Assembly: GCA_037179515.1 (NCBI GenBank)
Contig: JAXCGZ010015114.1
Span: forward strand, 5,001 to 69,000
DNA from: Halocaridina rubra
Taxonomy: Eukaryota; Arthropoda; Malacostraca; Decapoda; Atyidae
DNA length: 64,000 nt
Reading direction: 5' to 3'
Shown: positions 1-9,930 of the stretch, piece by piece
Numbering within the stretch: the stretch's first letter is position 1
Layout of the letters: every line of letters begins with the position of its first letter
Notes under the pieces: model-generated
Database searches by the model: none
Seen by the model: the letters and a program-made list of their open reading frames with translations, nothing else
Told to the model about the DNA's origin: nothing
Program-made: the position numbers and the translations under genes

Positions 1-475
1 TAACGCTCTATTCCGTGACTACAATTAGGTATATGCAAACTGAGGGAGTTAGAATTCCCATTGCTTGAAACTAGAAGGAAGAAGGGGGATATTTTTTTTT
101 CCAGAATGGACAGGAAGCGATATTTAGTACTAGAGGTAATAGTCTGAAGCTCTGCAAGAAAACTTCTTTGCAAGATGCATGAGAGATTTTTTTAGTGTTA
201 AAATTGCTGATTAATGAAATTCGCTAAGTGAGGAAAAAGTAAATGCTAAATGCATTCATAGTTTTAAGGAGAGATATGATAAATGTCAGTGAGTACAAAA
301 TGAATGTGGTCAAGAGAGGGGGCCCATTGGGGGCTTTCTTGTGAACACAATTAGGTAAAGTGTGTTCATGGTTTTAAGGACAAAAATAATATGTATCATT
401 GAGTATAAAAATGGAAGCGACCAGGAAACGGTGAGTTGCAAGCTTAGGGCTCTCTCCCGTAAGCACAATTTGGTG

Positions 476-477
<2 letters not shown>
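1..477 (+). mobile_element. Decayed LINE-A 3' ends, two tails in tandem
   Basis: Degenerate 3' coding and untranslated sequence of the non-LTR family called LINE-A here. About 100-190 matches the codons for the end of the LINE-A reverse transcriptase copy at 31,664-33,163 (the stretch read there as an aspartate/arginine-rich block followed by a lysine-rich block), but with stops. Two successive 3' tails end in the family signature, a 'cccgtaagcacaatt'-like run followed by 'aggta', near 345-357 and 460-475. No open frame remains. The first 30 bases look like the tail of a further copy. Confidence 0.6.

Positions 478-511
<34 letters not shown>
478..511. repeat. (AC)n microsatellite
   Basis: A dinucleotide run of about 16 AC units sits directly after a LINE-A tail and is followed by another tail fragment. 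LINE-A copies at 31,571 and 33,163 are also bordered by AC/TG runs, so the run probably grew from the element's own 3' tail. Confidence 0.9.
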
Positions 512-513
<2 letters not shown>

Positions 514-547
514 TAGGTAATTATACACAAGAAATTATTACCTAAGT

Positions 548-1800
548 AAAAGAAGAGAGGCATAGAGGGATTATGAGAGGAATATTAACAGGAAGGCTAA
601 AGAAAATTCCAAAGTTTTCCACAGCATTGTCAGAGGATAACTGGAGGTCAAAGAACAAGTTTTAAATTTAAAGATGGCTGATGGAAGTATCTCTGAAATA
701 GGTGAAGAGTTCTACGAAGAATTGAAAAAGGAGTTCCAATCAGTATATACAGAAGAAAATACTCCATTCCCTCAGATTGCAGAGATAAGAGATCATGGGC
801 CGGTAATAGAGAACATCGTCTTTCCAGATACAGAGTTATGCAAAGCACTGTTGGAGTTAAATGCTCATAAAGCCACGGGGCCTGACGACTTATTCCCTCA
901 CGTACTTAAGAAATATGCTAAGCCATTGTCGGTGGTGCTGTGCATCATATTAGAAAATTCGCTGGAATCTGTGGAGATTCCAAGGTTCTGGAAACATGCG
1001 AACATTGCACCTATCTTCAAAATGGGAAGGAGAGACATAGCTCTAAATAATTGGGCTGTTTCCTCAACCAGCATTTTATCCAAAGTTATGGAAAATCTAC
1101 CAGGAAAATGCATTTCTCTTCACTTGGACTCCATCAATTTTTCGTCAGTGAGACAATACGGCTTTAGAGAAGGCAGATCTACAGTAACAAAATTATTATA
1201 ATTTTATGGTGAGGTAAGCCAGATCTTAGAAGAAAGAGAAGGCTGGGTAGATTGCATATTCTTAGATTTTCAGAAGGCATTTGATACGGCCTCACATGGG
1301 AGACTTATTAAGAAGCTTCAGTTAATGACAAGAATTGGCGGTAATGTCTTGGAGAGGATGAAAACTTACTTAGATGGAAGGGAACAGAAGGTTTAAGTAA
1401 GACTCTCATTGTCTGACTGAAGAAAGGTTAGTAGTGGTGTTCCGCTGGGACCGACCAATCTGCGAGCTACAAATCTCCACACAGTACCTGTGAGATGAGG
1501 CCGCTTGGCAAGTGTTACACGGCCTCTGCAGTGGGGAAGGGATGCACCTCGCCAACTCATCAGAGCAGCGATGGAAGTTGTAGCGATAGAAAGAGAAAGG
1601 GAAGATACCATACGGTGAGGAGAGAGAGAATCCAGATTAGAAGTAAGAGAAGCTAGAAAAGGAGGGTGGATATGGTGACGGCTTTTAAATTCCTTCTTAT
1701 TTTTGACAGAATGGACAAGGAGCGATATTTTGATATTGCTGGCTCTAGAACCAGAGGTCATAATTTAAATTGTCGTAAGAATAATTTTGCAGCACAGTAT
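548..1800 (+). pseudogene. LINE-A reverse transcriptase, broken
   Basis: Non-LTR retrotransposon reverse transcriptase fragment, clearly the same family as the better copy at 31,664-33,163. The frame from 674 reads through HKATGPDD and the finger region, then meets a stop at 1199-1201. Beyond the stop the same frame continues with LDFQKAFDT (RT motif A). The motif B region, SSGVP, appears near 1430 with further stops. From about 1449 to 1668 the middle of the enzyme (motif C onward) is replaced by unrelated LINE-B sequence in the opposite orientation. After that, LINE-A C-terminal codons resume (a GDMVTAFKFL-like stretch) and end at a stop about 1815. The catalytic FADD segment is missing, so it is non-functional. 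The clade is uncertain; the motifs resemble CR1/Jockey-type enzymes. Confidence 0.8.
1449..1668 (-). mobile_element. LINE-B 3' coding fragment nested in LINE-A
   Basis: Reverse-complement match to the C-terminal codons of LINE-B seen on the plus strand at about 4,250-4,450 (the block ending in a LVSQVLCGDL-like peptide). It lies inside, and replaces part of, the LINE-A pseudogene. No target duplication could be recognised at its edges, so template switching or a deletion after insertion is possible. Confidence 0.65.
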
Positions 1801-1980
1801 GTAAGTACTTTTTAAAGTATGAATAATTGGTGACTAGACTTCGCTAAGCGAGGAAGTAGTTAATGCTAACAGCATTTATAGTTTAAGGACAAATGATAAG
1901 TATCATTAGATATAAAAATGGAGCCAGCCAAGAGACGGGGAGTTACGAGCATGGGCCTCTTCCCGTAAGCACAATTATTT
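1801..1980 (+). mobile_element. LINE-A 3' UTR and tail
   Basis: Contains the 'cttcgctaagcgagg' palindromic motif and the end 'cccgtaagcacaatt' shared with the other LINE-A 3' ends (about 200-357, 58,660-58,800, and in reverse at 31,590-31,740 and 56,820-56,960). No coding potential. Confidence 0.65.
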
Positions 1981-1993
1981 AAATGCAACTGGG

Positions 1994-1995
<2 letters not shown>

Positions 1996-2091
<96 letters not shown>
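1996..2091. repeat. (TA)n microsatellite
   Basis: About 48 uninterrupted TA units. The tract is a perfect palindrome in structure, so cruciform formation or replication slippage is expected. Confidence 0.95.
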
Positions 2092-2095
2092 CGTT

Positions 2096-2323
<228 letters not shown>

Positions 2324-2399
2324 GTACCCAATATCGACATGCAAATTAGAGGGACAGCAAATATGGAGTGTATACATTATATTTTATCTAGAGCCTCTC

Positions 2400-2917
<518 letters not shown>

Positions 2918-3639
2918 CAGTGGTTCTCAACCATAGGGGTCCATGTAATATTCCTGGGGTTCCACAGGGGAATTATAACAAATTGGGGGTCCACAGTGAT
3001 ATTTTGGTGGTCCATGAAGCGATTCCACTTCAGAACGGTTGTCATTACTAAAAATAAAATGTCCATTGTAATTTACACAATACTGAAATAAGTAGAGAAT
3101 ATATATGAATGATTCTTTCTCACTTTATTTCTTTTGTAATTCCTTTTGACCTATCTACTCACCCATCGGTCAGTGGCAAGAACAAACGAAGGTGAAAATC
3201 CCTTCTCTTTTCTCAGGAAGCAGGCGGCTAGCTTTAATGTTTATTTTCAGAGCAATAATCCTTAGCGCGGTCTCTGACCTTTGATCGGAAACGACAAAGG
3301 TCAAAGAGACTGCGCTTATCGAGGAAGGATTAATGGCATTAAGATCTTCAGTAGCAGGGATGATTTCCGGTACAATTATTAACTCTCAGTGTCTATAAAA
3401 GTTGACATGACCCAAAAAGTTCCTAGTACATACATACTTATGTTATTATTTCTGAAATTCCCCGCTTCAGTATTGAAATGTATTTTCCAATTTGAAAGAC
3501 TGGGAATAAAATGGCTATATGTTCCCGTTTTGTTAGTGAAAAATAGAATAAGCGTGTCTTTTGTCGAATAGCTATGAAGGGGTCCACGAAAAAAAAAAGG
3601 AAAAGGGGTCCATGGGTAAAAAAAGATTGAGAACCACTG
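2918..3639. mobile_element. hAT-like MITE with 8-bp target duplication
   Basis: A 722-bp non-coding element. Its ends are inverted copies beginning CAGTGGTTCTCAA (left 2918 onward; right, on the other strand, ending at 3639). It is flanked on both sides by ATCTAGCC (2910-2917 and 3640-3647), the 8-bp target duplication expected of hAT transposases. Removing it restores the LINE-B reading 'VVDGASSSP...PSYQR...', so it inserted into a LINE-B copy. It carries a strong internal hairpin at 3254-3337. It encodes no transposase and would depend on one in trans. Confidence 0.85.
3254..3337. repeat. Imperfect hairpin inside hAT MITE
   Basis: Arms pair in three blocks: AATCCTT with AAGGATT, GCGCGGTCTCT with AGAGACTGCGC (one mismatch), and GACCTTTG with CAAAGGTC around an 11-base loop. 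The same hairpin recurs in the remnant copies near 14,300-14,385, 34,590-34,670 and 53,605-53,690 with partly compensating changes. Confidence 0.7.
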
Positions 3640-4655
3640 ATCTAGCCCATGCATTCCCTCTTACCAGAGGTGTTCCATAGGGCTCTGGGTCTTTCACCTA
3701 CTCTGTTCCTTCTCTTCTTTAATTATCTACAATCCCCATCTTCCTCTTCTCTTCACGCCTTTGCTGACGATTATACCCTTCGCTTTTCTTATGCCTTTTC
3801 TTCACAACCTTCATCTGCTACTCGTAATCAGTCTCGTATCACTCTTTCTTCTATCTCAACTCCGAATTGCAGAGGGTATCTGAGTAGGGCACCCAAAATT
3901 TAGTTAAATTTAATGCCTCCAAGACAGTTTCTGGCTATCTCTCTATCTTTTTCTCCTCCTCATAACCCTATTGTCTCAGAAACTAACGAAATTTATCCTC
4001 TTACTTCTATCATCATATTAGCCTTTAACTTGTCATGGAGGAATCACATAATCCAAATTTCTATATCTGCATCCAAAATATTACGGGTTCTGTTTTGTTT
4101 TCATCATTAATTTTCCTCTTTACAGTTACTTAAAATCTATAAAGGTCTTATCCACCCCTGCTCTGAATACTGGTCACACATCTGGGGTGCTTCTTCTTAT
4201 ACTTATCTCCTTAATAGGGTTGAATCTAAGGCAGTCAGACTCATTAAGGATCTTTTTCTTACAACTAATCTGGATTCTATCTCTCTTCCCCGTAAGGTAT
4301 CATCCCTTTCTCTTTTCTATCGCTACTACTTCCTTCGTTGCTCTGATGAGTTTGCAAGTTGCATCCCTCCCCCACTGCCGAGGCCAAGCGGCCTCGTCTC
4401 ACAGGTGCTGTGTGGAGACTTGTAGCTCGTGGATTGGTCGGTGACCTATCTTCTGCCTAATCCTCCGTATCTCTAGGTCCTCAGTACTTCGACTATTTTT
4501 TTCAGTCTGTCCTTTTCCTTTGTGTATCATTACCTCATCTCCGCCTTGTCCATAAGATTTTTCTTTTCCTTCGTCTTAATGTTTTGTCATGCCCTGGCCT
4601 TTATAGATGAGGGCAGCATTTTGCCTGTCCCGGCGTCACATTCATAGAAAAAATA
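3640..4655 (+). pseudogene. LINE-B reverse transcriptase C-terminal part and 3' UTR
   Basis: Continuation of the LINE-B copy split by the hAT element. Near 3660 comes the GVPQGS-type motif B, decayed to a HRALGLSPTLFLLFF-like reading, then HAFADDYTL (motif C, the FADD catalytic pair) at about 3748-3775. Stops at 3901 and 4108 break the frame. The C-terminal block with LLNRVESKAVRLIKDLF and LFYRYYF lies at about 4190-4400 and ends at a stop near 4441. The 3' UTR has a 'gatgagggcag' element and ends 'ggcgtcacattcatag' before A-rich and TA repeats. It is repeated almost base for base at 14,692-15,700. Confidence 0.8.
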
Positions 4656-4674
4656 ATAATAATAATTAAAAAAA

Positions 4675-4675
<1 letters not shown>

Positions 4676-4758
<83 letters not shown>
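4676..4758. repeat. (TA)n microsatellite after LINE-B 3' end
   Basis: About 41 TA units following an A-rich LINE-B tail. Equivalent arrays with other lengths occur at 15,731-15,811 and 37,454-37,527. Confidence 0.95.
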
Positions 4759-4760
<2 letters not shown>

Positions 4761-4968
4761 TTTACAGGAAAGTTGAAGGTTTCAGTTGTAACCCTTATCG
4801 AAGACTAAGCTTGAGATTATAATGATTCATCATTTCCTTGAACATACAACTGTATACTGACTCGGTCTGTTGAGATGAAAGTGGTCGCTATTATTTTAGT
4901 CTTTGCTATTACGACTTTCTATCGAAGAAATCCTATGAAATCCATATTTGAAAGTCGAAATCGAACCT
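4759..4968. other. Unit-internal spacer, no feature seen
   Basis: Non-repetitive sequence between two microsatellites, conserved in all three units (15,812-16,023 and 37,528-37,741). No open frame of note and no recognised family. Confidence 0.5.
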
Positions 4969-5172
<204 letters not shown>

Positions 5173-5742
5173 CTCGGTTGGATAGGGTTAGGAATGAAGT
5201 GGTGAGAGCAAGAACTGGTGTGAGGAGAGAAATTGCAGCCAGAGTAGATATGAATGTTCTGAGATGGTTTGGCCATGTGGAAAGGATGGATGATGAAAGA
5301 CTGCTGAAAAAGGTGATGAATGCGAGAGTTGATGGAAGAAATGCTAGAGGGAGGCCTAGGTTTGGATGGATGGATGGAGTAAGGAGAGCACTTAATGATA
5401 GGAGGATGGATGTGAGGGAAGCAAGCGAGCGTGCTAGGAATAGGAATGAGTGGCGAGCGATTGTGACACAGCTCTGATGGGCATCTGCTGTTACCACGGG
5501 GCTACATCTTACAATGAGGTAGCCCTGTGGTAGGGGCAGTAGGAGGAGTTGGCAGTTGTGAAGCGACACAGGTTGTGGAAGAGCCGGAAGGATAGGCTGT
5601 GGCACTCCAGCAGTGCCATCTGAACAGTCGCTAGCTCCCTCGTCATTGCCCATAGAGCAAAGTAATCCCCTTATTGCTTTCTTTCTTTGATGTCGGCTAC
5701 CCCCCAATTAAAGGGGGAAACAGCCAAGGTAGATAGATAGAT
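5173..5742 (+). pseudogene. LINE-C C-terminal fragment and 3' UTR
   Basis: The 99-codon open stretch ending at 5477 contains VLRWFGHVERMDDERLLKK, ARGRPRFGWMDGVRRAL and NRNEWRAIV. This is the C-terminal tail of a large class of animal non-LTR reverse transcriptases in which the WFGHV.RM and GRPR..W.D blocks follow the RT domain. No catalytic domain is present, so it is a 5'-truncated dead copy. The 3' UTR (5478-5742) has a C-run/G-run stem at about 5698-5730 and a (GATA)n tail that runs into an ATT array. The copy at 16,193-16,765 encodes the same 99 residues. Confidence 0.8.
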
Positions 5743-5744
5743 AG

Positions 5745-5836
<92 letters not shown>
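5743..5836. repeat. (ATT)n microsatellite, LINE-C tail
   Basis: About 31 ATT units directly continuing the GATA-rich LINE-C 3' tail, which suggests that the array was seeded by the retrotransposon tail. Confidence 0.95.
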
Positions 5837-5837
<1 letters not shown>

Positions 5838-6290
5838 AAAATAACAATTGTACTCTATTGGATCTATCATTTGTATTAATCATCGAGGTTATTCTTATTT
5901 GCTTGTTCATAAATCCGAATTTGACATTAGAATATTGTCGATGATTGAAGGTCGCGGTATAAGTTGCAGCAATAGGAGTCGTGATAAATTCACAGCGGAT
6001 GGGTTAAAATCTTTGCTCAAAATTGTAGCAACTGGGCTATAAACATTGTGTTAATTTTTTTTTAGGATTGTAACACCAGGACAGGCCAAAAAAAAAAAAA
6101 TCTACCCTCATCAGGCCTGGGCACGAAAAAACATAAAGAGAAATAGAGGTGGGGAATGTTGAGACTTGTCACATGTGAAGGGATAATAAGACATTTGTAA
6201 CGAATATCCAAAATATTCGGTGTTGATGTAGGCATAGAAAGAGAACCGTGACTGCAGGAAGACTCAACATCGAACTGTCCAGGACAGAGT
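5837..6290. other. Unit-internal region with LINE-B-like 3' UTR (minus)
   Basis: The first 210 bases contain a short open frame to 6042 that is identical in unit 2. I do not recognise it; a loose resemblance to a FLYWCH finger is too weak to use. From about 6061 the sequence reads, on the minus strand, like a LINE-B-type 3' UTR ('ctgatgaggg', 'cctgtcctggtgttacaatc'). The whole stretch is missing from unit 3. Confidence 0.4.
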
Positions 6291-6330
6291 TATATAAGTC
6301 CACAAGACCCTTCAGCTGTAGTATCACAAC
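6291..6330 (+). promoter_or_regulatory. Possible TATA box and initiator
   Basis: TATATAAG at 6291-6298 is followed by 'ccttcagctg' with an initiator-like TCAG at 6312. The spacing, about 23 bases, is shorter than the usual 30. Unit 2 has the TATA changed to TTAAATAAG near 17,332, and unit 3 lacks the region, so a role for the bZIP-like gene is doubtful. Confidence 0.2.
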
Positions 6331-6629
6331 GGGCGCTTGTGGATTATATGTTTCATTGGGACGATATATTCATTTTCGATTGTAAATTGACCTTCGTATT
6401 TCTCGCTTTTCTCTCTCTTTCTCTCTTTGATGCTGCTTAATCCTAGTGCTGTCAGTAATTTGTATATATTGTTAATATTGTACGTGGGAAGTATAATATA
6501 AATATTTTAGCATCTTTTTCGGTGATTAGCCACATATCTTCATCACAGACTTCGCGGATTATTATTATATATTTCAGCCATAAATTCGTCCTTGTTATAT
6601 TAAATAATCATCATCATTATCATTATCAT
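6331..6629. other. Spacer, no gene seen
   Basis: AT-rich sequence shared with unit 2 at 17,372-17,648. No supported feature. Confidence 0.4.
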
Positions 6630-7037
<408 letters not shown>

Positions 7038-7156
7038 ATCCCCCAGGAGCTAAGAGGAGTTGTTGAGTATGTGTGGATCGTGGTGAATGTGTCTTTCTCG
7101 GCTCGGCCATCCCCCTACAAGGGGGAATGGGACCATGTGTATGCGTGCATGAACAG
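7038..7156 (-). mobile_element. Probable LINE 3' end, minus strand
   Basis: On the minus strand this carries a CCCCC/GGGGG stem (about 7109-7128) like that in the LINE-C 3' UTR, and ends at an AT-rich tail that flows into the ATT array at 7037. This is the layout of a LINE-C-like 3' end inserted in reverse. The 'cccccag' at 7041-7047 and 'acaggtga' at 7154-7160 could also be read as exon borders. Present in all three units. Confidence 0.4.
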
Positions 7157-7478
7157 GTGATCCCTTAATAGATCAACATATATAACTCCAAAGACCCTCC
7201 TCCAGCAAGGTGTCAAATTCAACTTCCAAAAGTAGCTCAAACAACTCTTCTTAACAGAACCACTCGCAAGGCGGTTGGAATAGCATTTAACTCAGTATAT
7301 TTAGTGAGTACGCCATTAGATATATGCGCTGTAGGTGAAACTGAGCCTGCTAAAAAAGGCAGAACTTTCCATTGTCCTGCTCTTACGTAAGGAAAAAGTC
7401 CTTTTATTCCTTATCAAGATTTTGAAGAAAAAAAATCCCAAATTCTTCCGTAGACGTTCCCCGCTCTCATCCCCCATC
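7157..7478. other. Upstream flank of bZIP-like copy 1, nothing recognised
   Basis: About 320 bp conserved in all three units (about 95% or more by eye), with small indels. No coding signal. Confidence 0.4.
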
Positions 7479-7597
7479 GGAAGAAGAAGAAGAAGAAGAA
7501 GAAGAAGAAGAAGAAGAAGAAGAAGAAGAAGAAGAAGAAGAAGAAGAAGAAGAAGAAGAAGAAGAAGAAGAAGAAGAAGAAGAAGAAGAAGAAGAAA
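7479..7597. repeat. (GAA)n microsatellite, copy 1
   Basis: About 39 uninterrupted GAA units, a purine-only strand with potential to form triplex DNA. It lies about 500 bp upstream of the bZIP-like ORF. The matching tracts are about 99 bp (18,516) and about 197 bp (38,676). Confidence 0.95.
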
Positions 7598-7796
7598 GTG
7601 ATTTAGATAAAATATGAAGAAAGAAAGAAATGGTGCCACCGACTTCCCATTCCGGTGCAAACTGTAAATTAATCTGTACACGAAAATGCTCTTTGAACCT
7701 AAATATTTGTATTCACATGCATAGATGCACATTTACGTACTTGTCTTATTTTTATTGCGTTGTTGATGTCATTGTAGATATTTATTCCCTCTACAG

Positions 7797-8092
7797 GATG
7801 GTAGAACTGAAATCAATTTAACATATGGCTGTAGTTTATTTACCCCGCTTAGGATTTCCTATTGTGACACTCAGCACTTCCTGGCCCTTGCCTCCCGCTT
7901 TGAAAAAAAATCCATATGTCTTACATTTATTTGGGGTAATTACTTTTTACTGGGATGGTCTTCAGTCCATTAAGCTTCAGGAACTCTCTGATGTATATAT
8001 TGAGCTGGATGAAATAATTACGATCAGTACAAGGCAATTAGACATTGAGTACGGAGTTCCTCTGTATTTTCAAACTATATCAGTGCTTTGAA
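7797..8092 (+). other. Possible 5' UTR exon start before bZIP-like ORF
   Basis: A pyrimidine-rich run ending 'ttccctctacag' places a plausible 3' splice site after 7796, so a 5' UTR exon could begin here and run into the ATG at 8093. A shorter frame from about 7825 stops at 8091, two bases before the ATG. That frame is intact in unit 3 but shifted in unit 2, so it is probably not coding. Confidence 0.3.
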
Positions 8093-8962
8093 ATGGAGCC
8101 TCATAATTCACAATTTCAATCTTACGATGCCAGTGAGCCACAGCTCGTTGACCACAATTTTTTTGGTTTTCAGTACACAGAACCAATAACAACTCATGGA
8201 ACTCATTATTATTTAGGATATCAGCAACAACCACATGCACCCATGGTTGATCCAAATATAGTCCATGCCCAAGGAGATATTGCAGATCAGTCTTACGGAT
8301 ATGATAACTACACGCAGAATCTTGAAGGTAGCGCCACAACAACTTATAATGTGAGTCCTTACCTTGATCCTCCCTCCTACCCGAGCCAGGAAAGCAAATG
8401 GCAGGGAGTTCTGCAAGAGACTGGAGAAGTTTTGGAAGATATAACTACTTGGTCCCCAGAAACAATGAAGAAAACAGCAGAGGTCTTTTCTGCATTGCAG
8501 GCAAACATGTTTACTTCTGATAACTGGAGAGAAACAGACAGTCCATCCCATACACTTCTGACGGCAGACGAAGAAGATAAGTCATCCTATATGCCATATG
8601 AAGATGAAAATAACTCAAGGTTAACTAACCCTAGTGAGGATTTCATAACCCTTCCATTATCTTCATTTGAGCTAAGCCCAGAACCACCTACAGATTACAG
8701 TAACGGTGCAAAGAGAAAGTTAAAAGCTTACCAATTGCCTCCACAGACAGATCCTGCGTTAGAGGCTAAGCGCCTCAGGGCCATCAAAGCTTATAAAAAT
8801 CGCCTTTTGCACGAAAAGAATGAACGAGGAATGAATATGAAATTAAGAAGTCTTAATAGGCAAGTTTTGGACTTGAAAAAAGAAAAAGTAGAAAGTCTGA
8901 ATCGAATTTCACAGATTGAAAATCTGATGAAGAGAATCGACCTCCAACATCAATCACATTAG
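8093..8962 (+). CDS. bZIP-like protein, copy 1
   Basis: A 289-residue protein from a single uninterrupted frame. The ATG at 8093 is chosen because it is shared by all three copies and matches the frame's first true ATG. Residues 1-130 are rich in Gln, Tyr, His and Pro; 130-205 are acidic and Ser/Pro-rich, like an activation region. KRKLK (207-211) could be a nuclear signal. DPALEAKR (220-227) leads into a bZIP-like segment: Asn236 is followed exactly 18 residues later by Leu254, the canonical spacing from the basic-region Asn to the first zipper position. Heptad d positions are Leu254, Leu261, Ser268, Ile275 and Ile282. The position eight after Asn236, normally Arg, is Glu244, and the usual Ala-Ala pair is Leu-His. 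The likely role is nuclear dimerisation with other bZIP proteins, with DNA contact in doubt. The family member is not identified. Confidence 0.72.
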   Translation: MEPHNSQFQSYDASEPQLVDHNFFGFQYTEPITTHGTHYYLGYQQQPHAPMVDPNIVHAQGDIADQSYGYDNYTQNLEGSATTTYNVSPYLDPPSYPSQESKWQGVLQETGEVLEDITTWSPETMKKTAEVFSALQANMFTSDNWRETDSPSHTLLTADEEDKSSYMPYEDENNSRLTNPSEDFITLPLSSFELSPEPPTDYSNGAKRKLKAYQLPPQTDPALEAKRLRAIKAYKNRLLHEKNERGMNMKLRSLNRQVLDLKKEKVESLNRISQIENLMKRIDLQHQSH

Positions 8963-8989
8963 CATATTGATGCTAATATTGTCTACTCA

Positions 8990-8995
8990 ATTAAA
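8990..8995 (+). terminator. Polyadenylation signal ATTAAA, copy 1
   Basis: ATTAAA lies 28 bases after the stop codon and is kept in all three copies. It is a common variant of the animal poly(A) signal. Confidence 0.5.
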
Positions 8996-9455
8996 GTTCT
9001 TTTGCAATAAGATAATTAAAAAATCACTTGATCACAGTTTTATTTTCTATTGCTATCTTAATGGCATGTTATTTACTTTTACAATATATTAATCATTCAA
9101 TGCAGATGCCAAATACTTTTGGGTCTGTCAGTTCATTAATGTGCCAACAGAATTTATGTATTAACTTACTGAGAATTATGATGTACTATTATTATTCTTA
9201 GTCCACAAATTATTAAAATAAATTTTTTTCCATCACTAACCAACTTCTTTTTCTCTGTTACCACAGCTAAAAGATAGACAACAGATCATTATTTTTTATT
9301 TTTGTTTATCTGAAAATATTTCAAATTAGCGTCATGCTAAGTAGACAATGTAAGAGTACTCATGAAACCTGTATGTTATTTTCATCTGTATTTCCACCTT
9401 CCTATCTCTTTCGTTCAGTAGTTTAAAACCTATATATTCATTAGGGAATTTACTG
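8996..9455. other. 3' flank of bZIP-like gene with splice-like acceptors
   Basis: Pyrimidine tracts ending CAG occur at about 9241-9266 ('tctctgttaccacag') and about 9400-9418 ('ctctttcgttcag'). Both are conserved in units 2 and 3. They could serve an alternative 3' exon or the small ORF at 9456. Confidence 0.3.
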
Positions 9456-9560
9456 ATGGATCCCACGGCAGAAGAATTTATCCCTTTCCCTGTGGCTGAC
9501 CCAAGCATATTGGCAGAAGGAAATTATGGTAACTCATGTATCCCTAAGAAGTTAAGATAA
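9456..9560 (+). CDS. 34-codon mini-ORF, copy 1
   Basis: ATG at 9456, stop at 9558-9560. The peptide starts MDPTAEEFIPFPVADPSILA and ends in a basic PKKLR. The ORF is intact in units 2 (20,474) and 3 (40,731) with replacements such as D2G, F8I and F11Y. An acceptor-like CAG lies 38 bases upstream, and 'ATTATGGTAACT' inside it could be a splice donor, which would make it a coding exon ending at about 9528. The VADPSILAEG stretch is loosely like MVDPNIVHAQGD in the N-terminal half of the 289-residue protein. This may be a relic exon or a small independent peptide; nothing proves translation. Confidence 0.3.
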   Translation: MDPTAEEFIPFPVADPSILAEGNYGNSCIPKKLR

Positions 9561-9796
9561 CTGAAATTGGGTAAATTAGAGTTTTTGGTTATAGGATATG
9601 CTCAGTCTGGGCCACTGCCCTATAAAGGGGAAAAAGTCAATGTATGGATCTCGTGTCCTCTTTTAGAACCCTCATTTCTTAAAACTCGAACGCTGATAAC
9701 TGACTAGAACGAAAAAAAAATGAATTTTCCAGAAAAAAAACTGAGTGGAGTATTGAATCGAAGAAGGGATTTTCTGATTAAAAAAAATGAAGAAAA
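9561..9796. other. Spacer with CCCT/AGGGG stem
   Basis: Contains a short C-run/G-run stem ('gccctataaagggg' near 9618) similar to those at the LINE-C-like 3' ends, followed by A-rich sequence and an ATT array. Probably an old LINE 3' end. Confidence 0.3.
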
Positions 9797-9857
9797 TCAT
9801 TATTATTAATATTATTATTATTATTATTATCATTATTATTATTATTATTATTATTAT

Positions 9858-9892
<35 letters not shown>

Positions 9893-9930
9893 GTAGTAGT
9901 AGTAGTAGTAGTAATAGTAGTAGTAGTTAA
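9797..9930. repeat. (ATT)n/(AGT)n compound microsatellite
   Basis: ATT block followed by an AGT block. The equivalents at 20,820-21,056 and 41,080-41,241 differ in length, mostly in the ATT block. Confidence 0.95.

Noticed and set aside
5848..6042. 64-codon frame identical in units 1 and 2, faintly like a FLYWCH finger
   Set aside because: Its first true ATG is well inside, the metal-binding residues are not in place, and unit 3 lacks it. Identity reflects recent duplication.
7825..8091. 88-codon frame directly upstream of the bZIP-like ORF
   Set aside because: It is broken in unit 2 and overlaps the probable 5' UTR; no motif.
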